The notes beneath the pieces are model-generated. The model did no database searches. It had not been told where the DNA came from and worked only from the letters and a program-made list of their open reading frames with translations. DNA of 64,000 nucleotides from Burkholderia sp. WP9 (GTDB taxonomy: Bacteria > Pseudomonadota > Gammaproteobacteria > Burkholderiales > Burkholderiaceae): positions 3,782,001 through 3,846,000 of the forward strand of contig NZ_FNTG01000001.1 in the NCBI RefSeq assembly GCF_900104795.1. Direction: 5' to 3'. Positions 1-8,165 of this stretch are shown one piece after another; within the stretch, counting starts at the first letter, position 1, and each line of letters begins with the position of its first letter. Position numbers and translations under genes: made by a program.

Positions 1-870
1 CTGCGGCCGATGCCGGTCGTGATGGTGTCGTCGCTGACCGAGCGCGGCAACGAAATCACACTGCGCGCGCTGGAACTCGGCGCGGTCGACTTCGTAACCA
101 AGCCGAAGGTCGGCATTCGCGACGGCATGCTCGACTACTCGGAAAAGCTCGCCGACAAGATTCGCGCGGCGGCCCGCGCGCGCGTGCGACAGGCCGCGCC
201 GGTGCAGCACGCGGCGGCGCATGCCGCGCATGCGCCGGTCGGCGCCGCGCCGCTCTTCAACAATCCGCTGCTCAGTACCGAGAAGCTGATTATCGTCGGC
301 GCATCGACGGGCGGCACCGAAGCGATCCGCGAAGTGCTGGTGCCGCTACCGCCGGACGCGCCCGCCGTGCTGATCGCGCAGCATATGCCGCCGGGCTTCA
401 CAAAATCTTTTGCGCAACGCCTCAATGGTTTGTGCCGGATTACCGTTAAAGAGGCAGAGCACGGCGAACGCGTACTGCCGGGACATGCGTATATCGCGCC
501 AGGCCACGCTCACCTGTTGCTTGCTCGCAGTGGCGCGAACTATATTGCTCACCTTTCGGACGAACCGCCGGTGAACCGGCATCGTCCGTCAGTGGATGTG
601 CTGTTCCGTTCGGCCGCGCAGCACGCGGGCAAGAACGCGGTCGGGGTGATTCTGACCGGGATGGGGCGCGACGGCGCCGCCGGACTGCTGGACATGAAAA
701 AAGCAGGGGCGTATACCCTTGCGCAGGACGAAGCGAGCTGTATCGTGTTCGGCATGCCGCGTGAAGCAATTGCGCTCGGCGCGGCCGACGAGATCGCGTC
801 GTTGCCGGAAATGAGCCGGCGTGTGATGGCGCGTCTGTCGTCGATGGGCGATCGCGTTCAGCGGGTATGA
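1..870 (+). CDS. cheB: Chemotaxis response regulator protein-glutamate methylesterase CheB (5' end outside window)
   Basis: CheB removes methyl groups from (and deamidates) glutamyl residues of chemoreceptors, resetting the adaptation state after CheA phosphorylates it. The reading frame is open from base 1, so the gene begins upstream. The first codons are the end of the receiver domain, ending in the FVTKP lysine motif; an Ala/His-rich linker follows, then the esterase domain from about nt 286. The Ser-His-Asp triad is readable: Ser in GASTGG (nt 304-306), His in AQHMPPG (nt 382-384) and Asp in TGMGRDG (nt 670-672). The catalytic domain looks intact. cheY follows after 74 bases, so the gene is part of the che operon. 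The phosphorylated Asp and acidic pocket of the receiver are outside the window. Confidence 0.96.
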   Translation: MRPMPVVMVSSLTERGNEITLRALELGAVDFVTKPKVGIRDGMLDYSEKLADKIRAAARARVRQAAPVQHAAAHAAHAPVGAAPLFNNPLLSTEKLIIVGASTGGTEAIREVLVPLPPDAPAVLIAQHMPPGFTKSFAQRLNGLCRITVKEAEHGERVLPGHAYIAPGHAHLLLARSGANYIAHLSDEPPVNRHRPSVDVLFRSAAQHAGKNAVGVILTGMGRDGAAGLLDMKKAGAYTLAQDEASCIVFGMPREAIALGAADEIASLPEMSRRVMARLSSMGDRVQRV

Positions 871-944
871 TGCGCGCCAGTAGGATTTGAGACGCGGTTT
901 GAGGCAGTCAGGCGCCGCACCATGGAAAAAGCAAAGGGAATGAA

Positions 945-1340
945 ATGGATAAGGGAATGAAGATTCTGGTGGTTGACGACTTTCCGACGATGCGCCGGAT
1001 CGTCCGCAACCTGCTCAAAGAGCTCGGCTACTCGAACGTCGACGAAGCCGAAGATGGCCAGGCCGGCCTCGCGCGTCTGCGCGGAGGTACGTACGACTTC
1101 GTGATCTCCGACTGGAACATGCCGAACCTGGACGGTCTGGCCATGCTCAAGGAAATCCGCGCCGACGCCAACCTGACGCACCTGCCTGTGCTGATGGTGA
1201 CGGCCGAGTCGAAGAAGGAAAACATCATCGCGGCGGCTCAGGCCGGCGCGAGCGGTTATGTCGTCAAGCCGTTCACGGCTGCGACGCTCGACGAGAAGCT
1301 CAACAAGATTCTCGAGAAGATGGCCAAAGCCGGGAGCTGA
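945..1340 (+). CDS. cheY: Chemotaxis response regulator CheY
   Basis: Single-domain receiver of 131 residues, the usual CheY length. Phospho-CheY binds FliM at the flagellar switch and changes motor rotation. The acidic pair D11-D12 (LVVDDF), phosphoacceptor D56 (ISDWNMP), T86 (MVTAES) and K108 (VVKPF) are all present. The ATG at 945 opens with [12 protein letters not shown]; an upstream ATG at 922 is not needed for the fold. Downstream cheZ starts one base after the stop codon, so the two are almost certainly translated together. The partners FliM and FliN are also encoded in this window. Confidence 0.97.
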   Translation: MDKGMKILVVDDFPTMRRIVRNLLKELGYSNVDEAEDGQAGLARLRGGTYDFVISDWNMPNLDGLAMLKEIRADANLTHLPVLMVTAESKKENIIAAAQAGASGYVVKPFTAATLDEKLNKILEKMAKAGS

Positions 1341-1341
1341 T

Positions 1342-2052
1342 GTGAATCTGCCGACCAACGCGCAAGGCGCCGAAGCGGTCAACGAGAGCGGCGACTTCGC
1401 GTCCGACCGTATCCTCGCCCGTATCGGACAACTGACGCGCACGCTGCGCGACTCGATGCGTGAGCTTGGGCTCGACAAGCATGTCGAACGTGCGGCGGAA
1501 GCCGTGCCCGATGCTCGCGACCGTCTGAAGTACATCGCGGATATGACGGAGCAGGCCGCCGAGCGCGTGCTGTCCGCAATCGACATCGCCAAGCCGCTCC
1601 AGGAGCAGTTGAAGGAAGACGCGGGCAAACTCGACGCGCGTTGGGAGCAGTGGTACGCGGCGCCGATCGAGCGCGAGGAAGTGCGCGCGCTGATGGACGA
1701 CACGCGAACCTTCCTGCGCGGCGTGCCCGAGGCGGCGAGCGCGACCAACGCGCAGTTGATGGAGATCATGCTGGCGCAGGACTTCCAGGATCTGACCGGC
1801 CAGGTCATCAAGAAGATCACGGATGTCGTGTACCTGATCGAGCAGCAACTGCTCGGCGTGCTGGTCGAGAACATCGCGCTCGAACGGCGCGAGCAGTTCG
1901 CGGCGAACGCGGCGGCGCTGGCGGCCGAAGTCTCGCCGACCGGCAGCCCCGAACATCTGCTGAACGGTCCGCAGATCAATCCGGAAGGCAAAACGGATGT
2001 GGTGCAGGACCAGTCGCAAGTCGACGATCTGCTGGCCAGCCTCGGCTTCTGA
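1342..2052 (+). CDS. cheZ: Protein phosphatase CheZ
   Basis: CheZ dephosphorylates CheY-P and ends the tumble signal. Starting at GTG 1342, one base after the cheY stop, gives 236 residues; a longer open frame overlaps cheY in another phase and is unlikely to be translated. The catalytic helix reads QDFQDLTGQVIKK, with D150 and Q154 matching the family's D143/Q147 (E. coli numbering). The C-terminal tail DDLLASLGF is the conserved CheY-binding peptide. The four-helix, mostly Leu/Ala/Glu composition fits the family. It closes the che operon; a hairpin lies about 160 bases downstream. Confidence 0.95.
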   Translation: MNLPTNAQGAEAVNESGDFASDRILARIGQLTRTLRDSMRELGLDKHVERAAEAVPDARDRLKYIADMTEQAAERVLSAIDIAKPLQEQLKEDAGKLDARWEQWYAAPIEREEVRALMDDTRTFLRGVPEAASATNAQLMEIMLAQDFQDLTGQVIKKITDVVYLIEQQLLGVLVENIALERREQFAANAAALAAEVSPTGSPEHLLNGPQINPEGKTDVVQDQSQVDDLLASLGF

Positions 2053-2209
2053 CCTGCCGAAGCCGCCGCACCGCAACGGCACTTCGCGGACCGCCGCACC
2101 GGGTCGCGCGACAGGACGATGACGCATAGCAAGCCACGCCTTCGCGCGTGCTTGCTGCCCGCGGACACAAACCACAGGCATACTACGACCTCAAGCAGCG
2201 CCACGGCGT

Positions 2210-2231
2210 GCCGGAGGGGGCTGCCTCCGGC
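2210..2231. terminator. Hairpin between cheZ and the DUF2844 gene; possible terminator without T-run
   Basis: GCCGGAGG and CCTCCGGC form a perfect 8-bp stem around GGGCTG. No thymine tract follows, so it may only protect the mRNA end or be a weak terminator of the che operon. The rest of the 2053-2348 spacer shows no gene. Confidence 0.4.
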
Positions 2232-2348
2232 CGGTGGCACGGTGGGGAACCTCCTCGCGGTGCGACCGCAGCCGTGTCGTATGATTTGCATAAATGCAGC
2301 CGGTTCGCGCGGATGCGAGCCGAGCAGCAGATCGGGAGGAGCTTCGTC

Positions 2349-2903
2349 ATGTGGAGTCGTGTACGCCGCGCCGGGATCGTTACGGCGCTTGCCTTGCCTT
2401 GTTCGCTTATCGCCGTGCAGTCCGCTCATGCGGGACTGGGCGGCACCCCCATGACGCCTCCTTCGGACGCGTCGGTCTCGTCCCGCACCATTCAGCCTGG
2501 TAGCGGCGCCGCCAATGCGGCGCAAAGCGTGATGCGCTCCGCGTCCAGCGCGGCATCCTCCGCTTCGGCTTCCACGTCCTCCGCGTCCTATACCGTGCGT
2601 GAAACCACGCTCGGCAGCGGCACCGTGATTCGCGAGTATCTTGCCGCGGACGGCTCCGTCTTCGGCATTGCATGGCACGGCCCGCAAATGCCGGATCTGA
2701 ACGACCTGTTAGGCAACTATTTCCCGCAATACGTGGCCGGCGTGAAGGCCGCACGCGCGTCGCGCGGCGGCGGCCGTGGCCCTGTCGCGGTCGACCAGAG
2801 CAGCCTCGTGGTGCGCTCCGGCGGCCATATGGGCGCGTTCAGCGGTCAAGCGTGGTTGCCTCCGGCGTTGCCCGCCGGCGTCAGCGGTTCCGACATCCAG
2901 TAA
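2349..2903 (+). CDS. Exported DUF2844 family protein
   Basis: Predicted 184-residue exported protein. The start at ATG 2349 is chosen for the GGGAGGAG ribosome site upstream and because it gives a clean signal peptide: MWSRVRR, a hydrophobic stretch, and a likely cut after AHA (about residue 28). The mature protein begins GLGG, followed by a Ser/Ala-rich low-complexity stretch and a region with VRETTLGSGTVIREY and VFGIAWHGPQMP, which I recognise as DUF2844. The function is unknown. It ends 15 bases before the DUF3443 gene; the two probably form one transcript and may act together in the envelope. The link to motility is only by position. Confidence 0.8.
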   Translation: MWSRVRRAGIVTALALPCSLIAVQSAHAGLGGTPMTPPSDASVSSRTIQPGSGAANAAQSVMRSASSAASSASASTSSASYTVRETTLGSGTVIREYLAADGSVFGIAWHGPQMPDLNDLLGNYFPQYVAGVKAARASRGGGRGPVAVDQSSLVVRSGGHMGAFSGQAWLPPALPAGVSGSDIQ

Positions 2904-2918
2904 TAGCGAGGACGAGAC

Positions 2919-4208
2919 ATGCGAACCAAGCATATTGCTGTGAAGTTCAAGGGTTGGATGCAGGCTGTCGCGGCCCTGGCGCTGGTATCGGCGCTCGTCG
3001 CGTGCGGCGGCGGTGGCGGCAGTTCCGGCGATTCGTCGACCACACTGAACGGCGGCTCGCTGCCGGCCAGTCCGATCCAGCAACCGATCGCCGCGACTGC
3101 GGCGAACACCGTGCCGATCACAGTTGGCCCGGGCGTAAGTGGGGTCGTCAATATTCCGACGGTCAGCGTGACCATCTGCGCGCCCGGCTCGAGCTCGAAT
3201 TGCCAGACGATCAACAATATCCAGGTCGATACCGGCTCGTTCGGGTTGCGCGTGGTCAGCTCGGCCCTGAACGCTTCCGTGCTCAATGCGTTGCCCGTCG
3301 GCACCGTCAGCGGCGCGCAGCTCGCCGAATGCGCGACTTTCGCGGACGGCTTCACGTGGGGCACCGTGCGCACCGCGACCATTGCGATCGGCAGTGAGAG
3401 AACCACGGCGGCGATCCCGCTGCAGATCATCGGGGACAAGGACTCCAGCACCGTGCCTACTGCCGGCTGTGGCAGTGGCTCGCCGCAAAACACCGTCGGC
3501 GATCTCGGCGCCAACGGCATTCTCGGCATCGGCAACTCGACCACGGATTGCGGCGCGACCTGCGCGAACGCGTCGACGGCGGCGAATTACAGCAACTACT
3601 TCGCGTGTCCGGGCGGCGCCTCCTGTACCCGCACGCCGGTGGCGCTCGCCCAACAGGTGGCTAATCCGGTCGCCTATTTCCCGACCGACAACAACGGTGT
3701 GATCGTGCAGATGCCGCCGGTGCCGGACACCGGCGCGCCCTCGGCTACCGGCACATTAGTGTTCGGCATCGGTACGCAGTCGAACAATGCGCTCACCGGC
3801 GCCCAGGTCTTCACCACCGACACCTACGGCAATCTGAACAACAGCGTGTTCAATGGCACGACGGTGCAGGCGTTCCTCGATTCGGGCTCGAACGGCTACT
3901 TCTTTGCCGATAGCTCCCTCACGCTGTGCGGCAGCAACTATGCGGGCTTCTATTGCCCGTCGTCCGCGCAAACCCGCTCGGTGACGCTGGTCGGACTGAA
4001 CAATAGCCGGGCCAGCGCCAGCATCGGCATTCTGAGTGCGGCCACGCTGTTCGGCAAAGGCAACAACTATGCGTTCAACGACCTCGCCGGACAGATCGGC
4101 GGCAACAGCAGCTTCGATCTCGGTCTGCCGTTCTTCTATGGCCGCCACGTCTATTACGGCCTCGATCAGACCGCGAATGGCGGCCAGACGCCTTACGTGG
4201 CCTTCTGA
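2919..4208 (+). CDS. DUF3443 family putative lipoprotein
   Basis: 429-residue predicted lipoprotein. The N-terminus has a basic segment, a hydrophobic stretch and a lipobox-like LVAC with Cys29, followed by a Gly-run linker. The body is Thr/Ser/Asn/Gly-rich and beta-like, with DTGSFGLRV at about residue 108 and LDSGSNGYFFADS later. The D-T/S-G pattern twice resembles pepsin-type aspartic protease folds and has been a feature of this family in my recollection; catalytic activity is not shown by this. Paired with the DUF2844 gene 15 bases upstream. A strong hairpin follows at 4242. Confidence 0.75.
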   Translation: MRTKHIAVKFKGWMQAVAALALVSALVACGGGGGSSGDSSTTLNGGSLPASPIQQPIAATAANTVPITVGPGVSGVVNIPTVSVTICAPGSSSNCQTINNIQVDTGSFGLRVVSSALNASVLNALPVGTVSGAQLAECATFADGFTWGTVRTATIAIGSERTTAAIPLQIIGDKDSSTVPTAGCGSGSPQNTVGDLGANGILGIGNSTTDCGATCANASTAANYSNYFACPGGASCTRTPVALAQQVANPVAYFPTDNNGVIVQMPPVPDTGAPSATGTLVFGIGTQSNNALTGAQVFTTDTYGNLNNSVFNGTTVQAFLDSGSNGYFFADSSLTLCGSNYAGFYCPSSAQTRSVTLVGLNNSRASASIGILSAATLFGKGNNYAFNDLAGQIGGNSSFDLGLPFFYGRHVYYGLDQTANGGQTPYVAF

Positions 4209-4241
4209 TCAAGGCTCCGCACTGCACGGTTGAAGGTTCAT

Positions 4242-4273
4242 CCGACGCCCGCGCGAGTTCGCGTGGGCGTCGG
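4242..4273 (+). terminator. Long GC-rich hairpin after the DUF3443 gene
   Basis: CCGACGCCC pairs with GGGCGTCGG, then a G-T wobble and CGCG/CGCG, closing on AGTT: about 14 paired positions. It lacks a thymine tract, but its position 34 bases past the stop fits transcript-end formation. Confidence 0.5.
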
Positions 4274-4413
4274 GGCCGAACGCGAGCGGGCGCTGCGGGC
4301 GGCCCCATCCTGATTGCTCGCCCAGAGCCTCCCGAAGCCGTACCGTTGCGCCGCCCAGGCGCTGCCAGCAAGGCGGACCGACTGGCGCGCCTGCGCTTTC
4401 ATCCCTCGAAATA

Positions 4414-4468
4414 CCCCCCTTTCTCCGCCCTTATCCGCCGATCGGTGCTTGCGTCGAGCGGGAATAAT
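4414..4468 (+). promoter_or_regulatory. Candidate early-class flagellar promoter region before flhB
   Basis: A CCCCCCTTTC block, then GCTTGCGT, then AATAAT as a possible -10 at 4463-4468. The first two blocks recur in the flgA-flgB spacer (15424 onward) with spacing of 23 versus 21 bases. No good -35 is seen, as expected for an activator-dependent promoter. FlhDC would be the known candidate activator in this group; that is inference. Confidence 0.35.
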
Positions 4469-4517
4469 CGCTCTCACTGGAAAGAGGCGCCGTGCCTCAG
4501 CCGACTGGAGAGCTTTT

Positions 4518-5738
4518 GTGGCAGAGGATAGCGACCTCGAGAAAACCGAATCAGCCACTCCCCGGCGCCTGCAGAAGGCGCGCGAGGAAGGGCAGATCGT
4601 GCGCTCGCGGGAACTGTCCACGTTTGCGCTGCTCGCGGCGGGGTTCTTCGGCGTGTGGGGGATGTCGGGCAGCATTGGCGACCATTTGCAGAGCATGCTG
4701 CGCGCGGCCTTCACGTTCGATCATGCCGGCGCTTTCGAAACCCGCCGCATGATGATCGGCGCGGGCGTGGCGAGTCGCGAAGGGCTCTACGCGCTGCTGC
4801 CGATTCTCGGCTTCACCGGCGCGGCCGCGTTGCTTGCGCCGATGGCGCTCGGCGGCTGGCAGTTGTCGGCCAAAGGCCTCGAGCCGAAGTTCGACCGCCT
4901 CAATCCGATCGCCGGCCTCGGCAAGATGTTTTCGATCAACGGGCCGATCCAGCTCGGCTTGTCTCTCGTCAAAACGCTGGTAGTCGGGGTGATTGGCGGG
5001 ACCGCGATCTGGAATCGCCGTGAAGAGATTCTCGCGCTCGCGACCCAGCCATTGCAGCTCGCACTGGCCAACGGCACGCATCTGATCGCCGTGTGCTGTG
5101 GCATGACGGTAGCGGGCATGTTCGTCGTCGCCGCGCTCGATGTGCCGTATCAACTGTGGCAGTTCCACAAAAAGCTGCGCATGACGAAGGAAGAAGTGAA
5201 GCGCGAACACCGCGAAAGCGAAGGCGATCCGCACGTCAAAGGCCGGATTCGCCAGCAGCAGCGCGCGATTGCTCGCCGCCGCATGATGACCAACGTGCCG
5301 AAGGCCGACGTGGTGGTGACCAACCCGACGCACTTTGCCGTGGCGCTGCAATACACCGATGGCGAGATGCGTGCGCCGAAGGTGGTCGCCAAGGGCGTGA
5401 ACCTGGTGGCCGCGCGGATTCGCGAGATCGCCGCCGAAAACAACGTGCCGTTGCTGGAAGCGCCGCCGCTCGCGCGGGCGCTCTATCACAACGTGGAACT
5501 GAACCGCGAGATTCCGGGCCCGCTGTATGGCGCGGTCGCCGAGGTACTCGCGTGGGTGTATCAGTTGCGCCGCTTCAAAACCGAAGGCGGCGCCGTGCCG
5601 ATGGCGCCGACCGAACTCGACGTGCCCGCGGAACTCGACAAAGGCGGCGTATCGGACGACGAAGCCGATCAGGAAGCCGCCGACACGCTCAACCCTGCCA
5701 ACCCAGATAACGACGACGCTTCAGGAGCCTCCGCATGA
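4518..5738 (+). CDS. flhB: Flagellar export gate substrate-specificity switch FlhB
   Basis: FlhB is part of the membrane export gate and switches the apparatus from rod/hook to filament substrates. Starting at GTG 4518 gives 406 residues with the standard opening EKTESATPRRLQKAREEGQ. Four hydrophobic segments follow, then the cytoplasmic domain with the autocleavage motif NPTH at residues 269-272. The C-terminal extension after about residue 355 is acidic and probably disordered. The stop overlaps the flhA start (ATGA at 5735). A longer frame extends upstream to 4314 but lacks family similarity there. Confidence 0.96.
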   Translation: MAEDSDLEKTESATPRRLQKAREEGQIVRSRELSTFALLAAGFFGVWGMSGSIGDHLQSMLRAAFTFDHAGAFETRRMMIGAGVASREGLYALLPILGFTGAAALLAPMALGGWQLSAKGLEPKFDRLNPIAGLGKMFSINGPIQLGLSLVKTLVVGVIGGTAIWNRREEILALATQPLQLALANGTHLIAVCCGMTVAGMFVVAALDVPYQLWQFHKKLRMTKEEVKREHRESEGDPHVKGRIRQQQRAIARRRMMTNVPKADVVVTNPTHFAVALQYTDGEMRAPKVVAKGVNLVAARIREIAAENNVPLLEAPPLARALYHNVELNREIPGPLYGAVAEVLAWVYQLRRFKTEGGAVPMAPTELDVPAELDKGGVSDDEADQEAADTLNPANPDNDDASGASA

Positions 5739-7837
5739 ACGCTCGCGCCGGTTTCCTCGCTCGACGGCCCGATGCCTTGAGCGGCACCAATTTGCGCGCC
5801 CTCGCCGGGCCGGTGCTGATCTGCATGATCCTCGGCATGATGATTCTGCCGTTGCCGCCGTTCCTGCTGGATCTGCTGTTCACCTTCAACATCGCGCTTT
5901 CCGTGATGGTGCTGCTCGTCAGCATGTACACGATGAAGCCGCTCGACTTCGCCGCGTTCCCGAGCGTGCTGCTGTTCTCGACCTTGCTGCGCCTGTCGCT
6001 GAACGTGGCGTCCACGCGGGTCGTGCTGCTCGAAGGCCATACCGGCCCCGATGCGGCGGGTCAGGTGATCGAATCGTTCGGCCACTTCCTCGTGGGCGGC
6101 AACTTCGCGGTCGGTATCGTCGTCTTCATCATCCTGATGGTGATCAACTTCATGGTGATCACCAAGGGCGCGGGGCGGATCGCGGAAGTGTCCGCGCGCT
6201 TCACGCTCGACGCGATGCCCGGCAAGCAGATGGCGATCGACGCCGACCTGAACGCCGGCCTCATCAACGAAGAACAGGCCCGCAAGCGCCGCTCCGAGGT
6301 CTCGCAGGAAGCCGAGTTCTACGGCTCGATGGACGGCGCGAGCAAGTTCGTGCGCGGCGATGCGATCGCCGGTTTGCTGATCATGGTGATCAACATCGTC
6401 GGCGGCCTGATCGTCGGGATGGTTCAGCACGGCATGGACTTCGCGTCCGCGGGCAAGAACTACACGCTGCTGACCATTGGTGACGGCCTTGTCGCGCAGA
6501 TCCCTTCGCTGGTGATTTCGACGGCGGCCGGTGTGATCGTGTCGCGCGTCGCGACCAACGAGGACATCGGCACGCAGCTCACTGGCCAGTTGTTCACGAA
6601 TCCGCGCGTGCTGGTGATTACCGGCTGCATTCTCGTGCTGATGGGCCTGATTCCGGGCATGCCGCACTTCGCGTTTCTGATTCTCGGCGGCGGTCTGATC
6701 CAGCTTGGCCGCACCATGAAAAAGCGCGCGGAGGAACGCAAGAACACCACGGCGCTCGTGGATGTCGCACCGGCCGCGATGGCGCCGGTCGAAAACACCG
6801 AAGCGAGCTGGGACGACGTGACGATGATCGACACGCTCGGCCTCGAAGTCGGCTACCGGCTGATTCCGCTCGTCGACAAGAACTCGGACGGCGAACTGCT
6901 CAAGCGGATCAAGAGCATCCGCAAGAAGTTCGCGCAGGAAATCGGCTTTCTGCCGCCGGTCATTCATATTCGCGACAACCTGGAATTGCGGCCGAACGGC
7001 TATCGCATCGCGCTGAAGGGCGTCGAAGTGGGCGTTGGCGAAGCGTATCCGGGCCAGTGGTTGGCGATCAATCCGGGGCAAGTGTCCGCCGCGCTGCCGG
7101 GCACACCGACGCAAGACCCCGCGTTCGGCTTGCCGGCCATCTGGATCGACACGAACCTGCGCGAACAGGCGCAGGTGTACGGCTACACGGTGGTCGATTC
7201 GAGCACGGTGGTGGCGACGCACCTGAATCACCTCGTGGTCACGCATGCGTCCGAACTGCTCGGCCGTCGGGAAGTGCAGGCACTGCTCGAGCGTATGCAG
7301 AAGGACACGCCGTCGCTGGTCGACGATCTGGTGCCGAAGTCGCTGCCGCTCACCACGCTGCAAAAGGTGCTGCAAAACCTGCTGGAAGAGGGTGTGCCGA
7401 TCCGCGACATGCGCACGATCCTCGAAGCGCTCTCCGAGCACACGCCGAAGATTACCGACGCGCACGATCTCACCGCCGCCGTGCGTCTCGCGTTGGGCCG
7501 CGCGATCACGCAGCAGTGGTTCCCGGGCACCGGCGACATGCAAGTGATGGGCCTCGATTCGAATCTCGAACGGGTGTTGTCGCAGGCGCTCTCGACCGGT
7601 TCCAATCCCGGTCTCGAACCGGGGCTCGCACACACGCTGCTGAACGAAACCCAGAAGGCGATGACGCGTCAGCAGAACCTTGGGCTCGCGCCGGTGCTGC
7701 TGGTGCAGCACGCATTGCGGCCGATGCTCGCGCGCTTCCTGCGCCGCAGCCTGCCGCAGCTGAAGGTGCTGTCGTATGCGGAAGTGCCTGACACGCGCAA
7801 TATCAAGGTGGTGAATCTGATCGGCGCGCACGGGTAA
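5735..7837 (+). CDS. flhA: Flagellar export gate protein FlhA
   Basis: 700-residue export gate protein. The N-terminal half has about eight membrane spans, including the conserved LPLPPFLLDLLFTFNIALS, and the cytoplasmic FHIPEP signature region around ARFTLDAMPGKQMAIDADL. The C-terminal half is the nonameric cytoplasmic ring that docks chaperone-substrate complexes such as FliS and FliT, both encoded downstream in this window. Length and domain order are those of the family. Translation is coupled to flhB by a 4-base overlap. A terminator follows at 7881. Confidence 0.98.
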   Translation: MNARAGFLARRPDALSGTNLRALAGPVLICMILGMMILPLPPFLLDLLFTFNIALSVMVLLVSMYTMKPLDFAAFPSVLLFSTLLRLSLNVASTRVVLLEGHTGPDAAGQVIESFGHFLVGGNFAVGIVVFIILMVINFMVITKGAGRIAEVSARFTLDAMPGKQMAIDADLNAGLINEEQARKRRSEVSQEAEFYGSMDGASKFVRGDAIAGLLIMVINIVGGLIVGMVQHGMDFASAGKNYTLLTIGDGLVAQIPSLVISTAAGVIVSRVATNEDIGTQLTGQLFTNPRVLVITGCILVLMGLIPGMPHFAFLILGGGLIQLGRTMKKRAEERKNTTALVDVAPAAMAPVENTEASWDDVTMIDTLGLEVGYRLIPLVDKNSDGELLKRIKSIRKKFAQEIGFLPPVIHIRDNLELRPNGYRIALKGVEVGVGEAYPGQWLAINPGQVSAALPGTPTQDPAFGLPAIWIDTNLREQAQVYGYTVVDSSTVVATHLNHLVVTHASELLGRREVQALLERMQKDTPSLVDDLVPKSLPLTTLQKVLQNLLEEGVPIRDMRTILEALSEHTPKITDAHDLTAAVRLALGRAITQQWFPGTGDMQVMGLDSNLERVLSQALSTGSNPGLEPGLAHTLLNETQKAMTRQQNLGLAPVLLVQHALRPMLARFLRRSLPQLKVLSYAEVPDTRNIKVVNLIGAHG

Positions 7838-7880
7838 GACGGATCGTTCACCGAAGGCCGCTTCTGGCCGATGTTCTTTG

Positions 7881-7910
7881 CCGGCGCTCGATGAGCGCCG
7901 GTTTTCATTT
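7881..7910 (+). terminator. Rho-independent terminator after flhA
   Basis: CCGGCGCTC and GAGCGCCGG form a perfect 9-bp stem with loop GAT, followed by TTTTCATTT. It separates flhBA from flhF. The remainder of 7838-8165 shows no gene; the flhF promoter should lie in 7911-8165 but I see no convincing consensus. Confidence 0.8.
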
Positions 7911-8165
7911 CGGCGCCCGATTCTCTATCCGGCAAGCGGACGGCCGCGCCCATGCTCTGCCCGCGAACGCACCGCCGGGCGCGCGGCAAAGGCACGCTTG
8001 CGACCGTCGTGCGCGTGAGTTGCTGCACGTTTCCATCGCCCGAATTGCCCACGTTTAACGGTCTTTATCCATCGATCGTGACTCGACGGGTTTCGCAATA
8101 ATGATCTCAATGGGAAGCGGTATGTTGCCGGTCCGTTAGTCCGTTTACCTCATCGGGGGTCCAGC

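Noticed and set aside
5669..7831. Very long open frame on the minus strand opposite flhA (720 codons)
   Set aside because: It is a mirror of flhA caused by high G+C third positions; product is Arg/His-rich with no family features.
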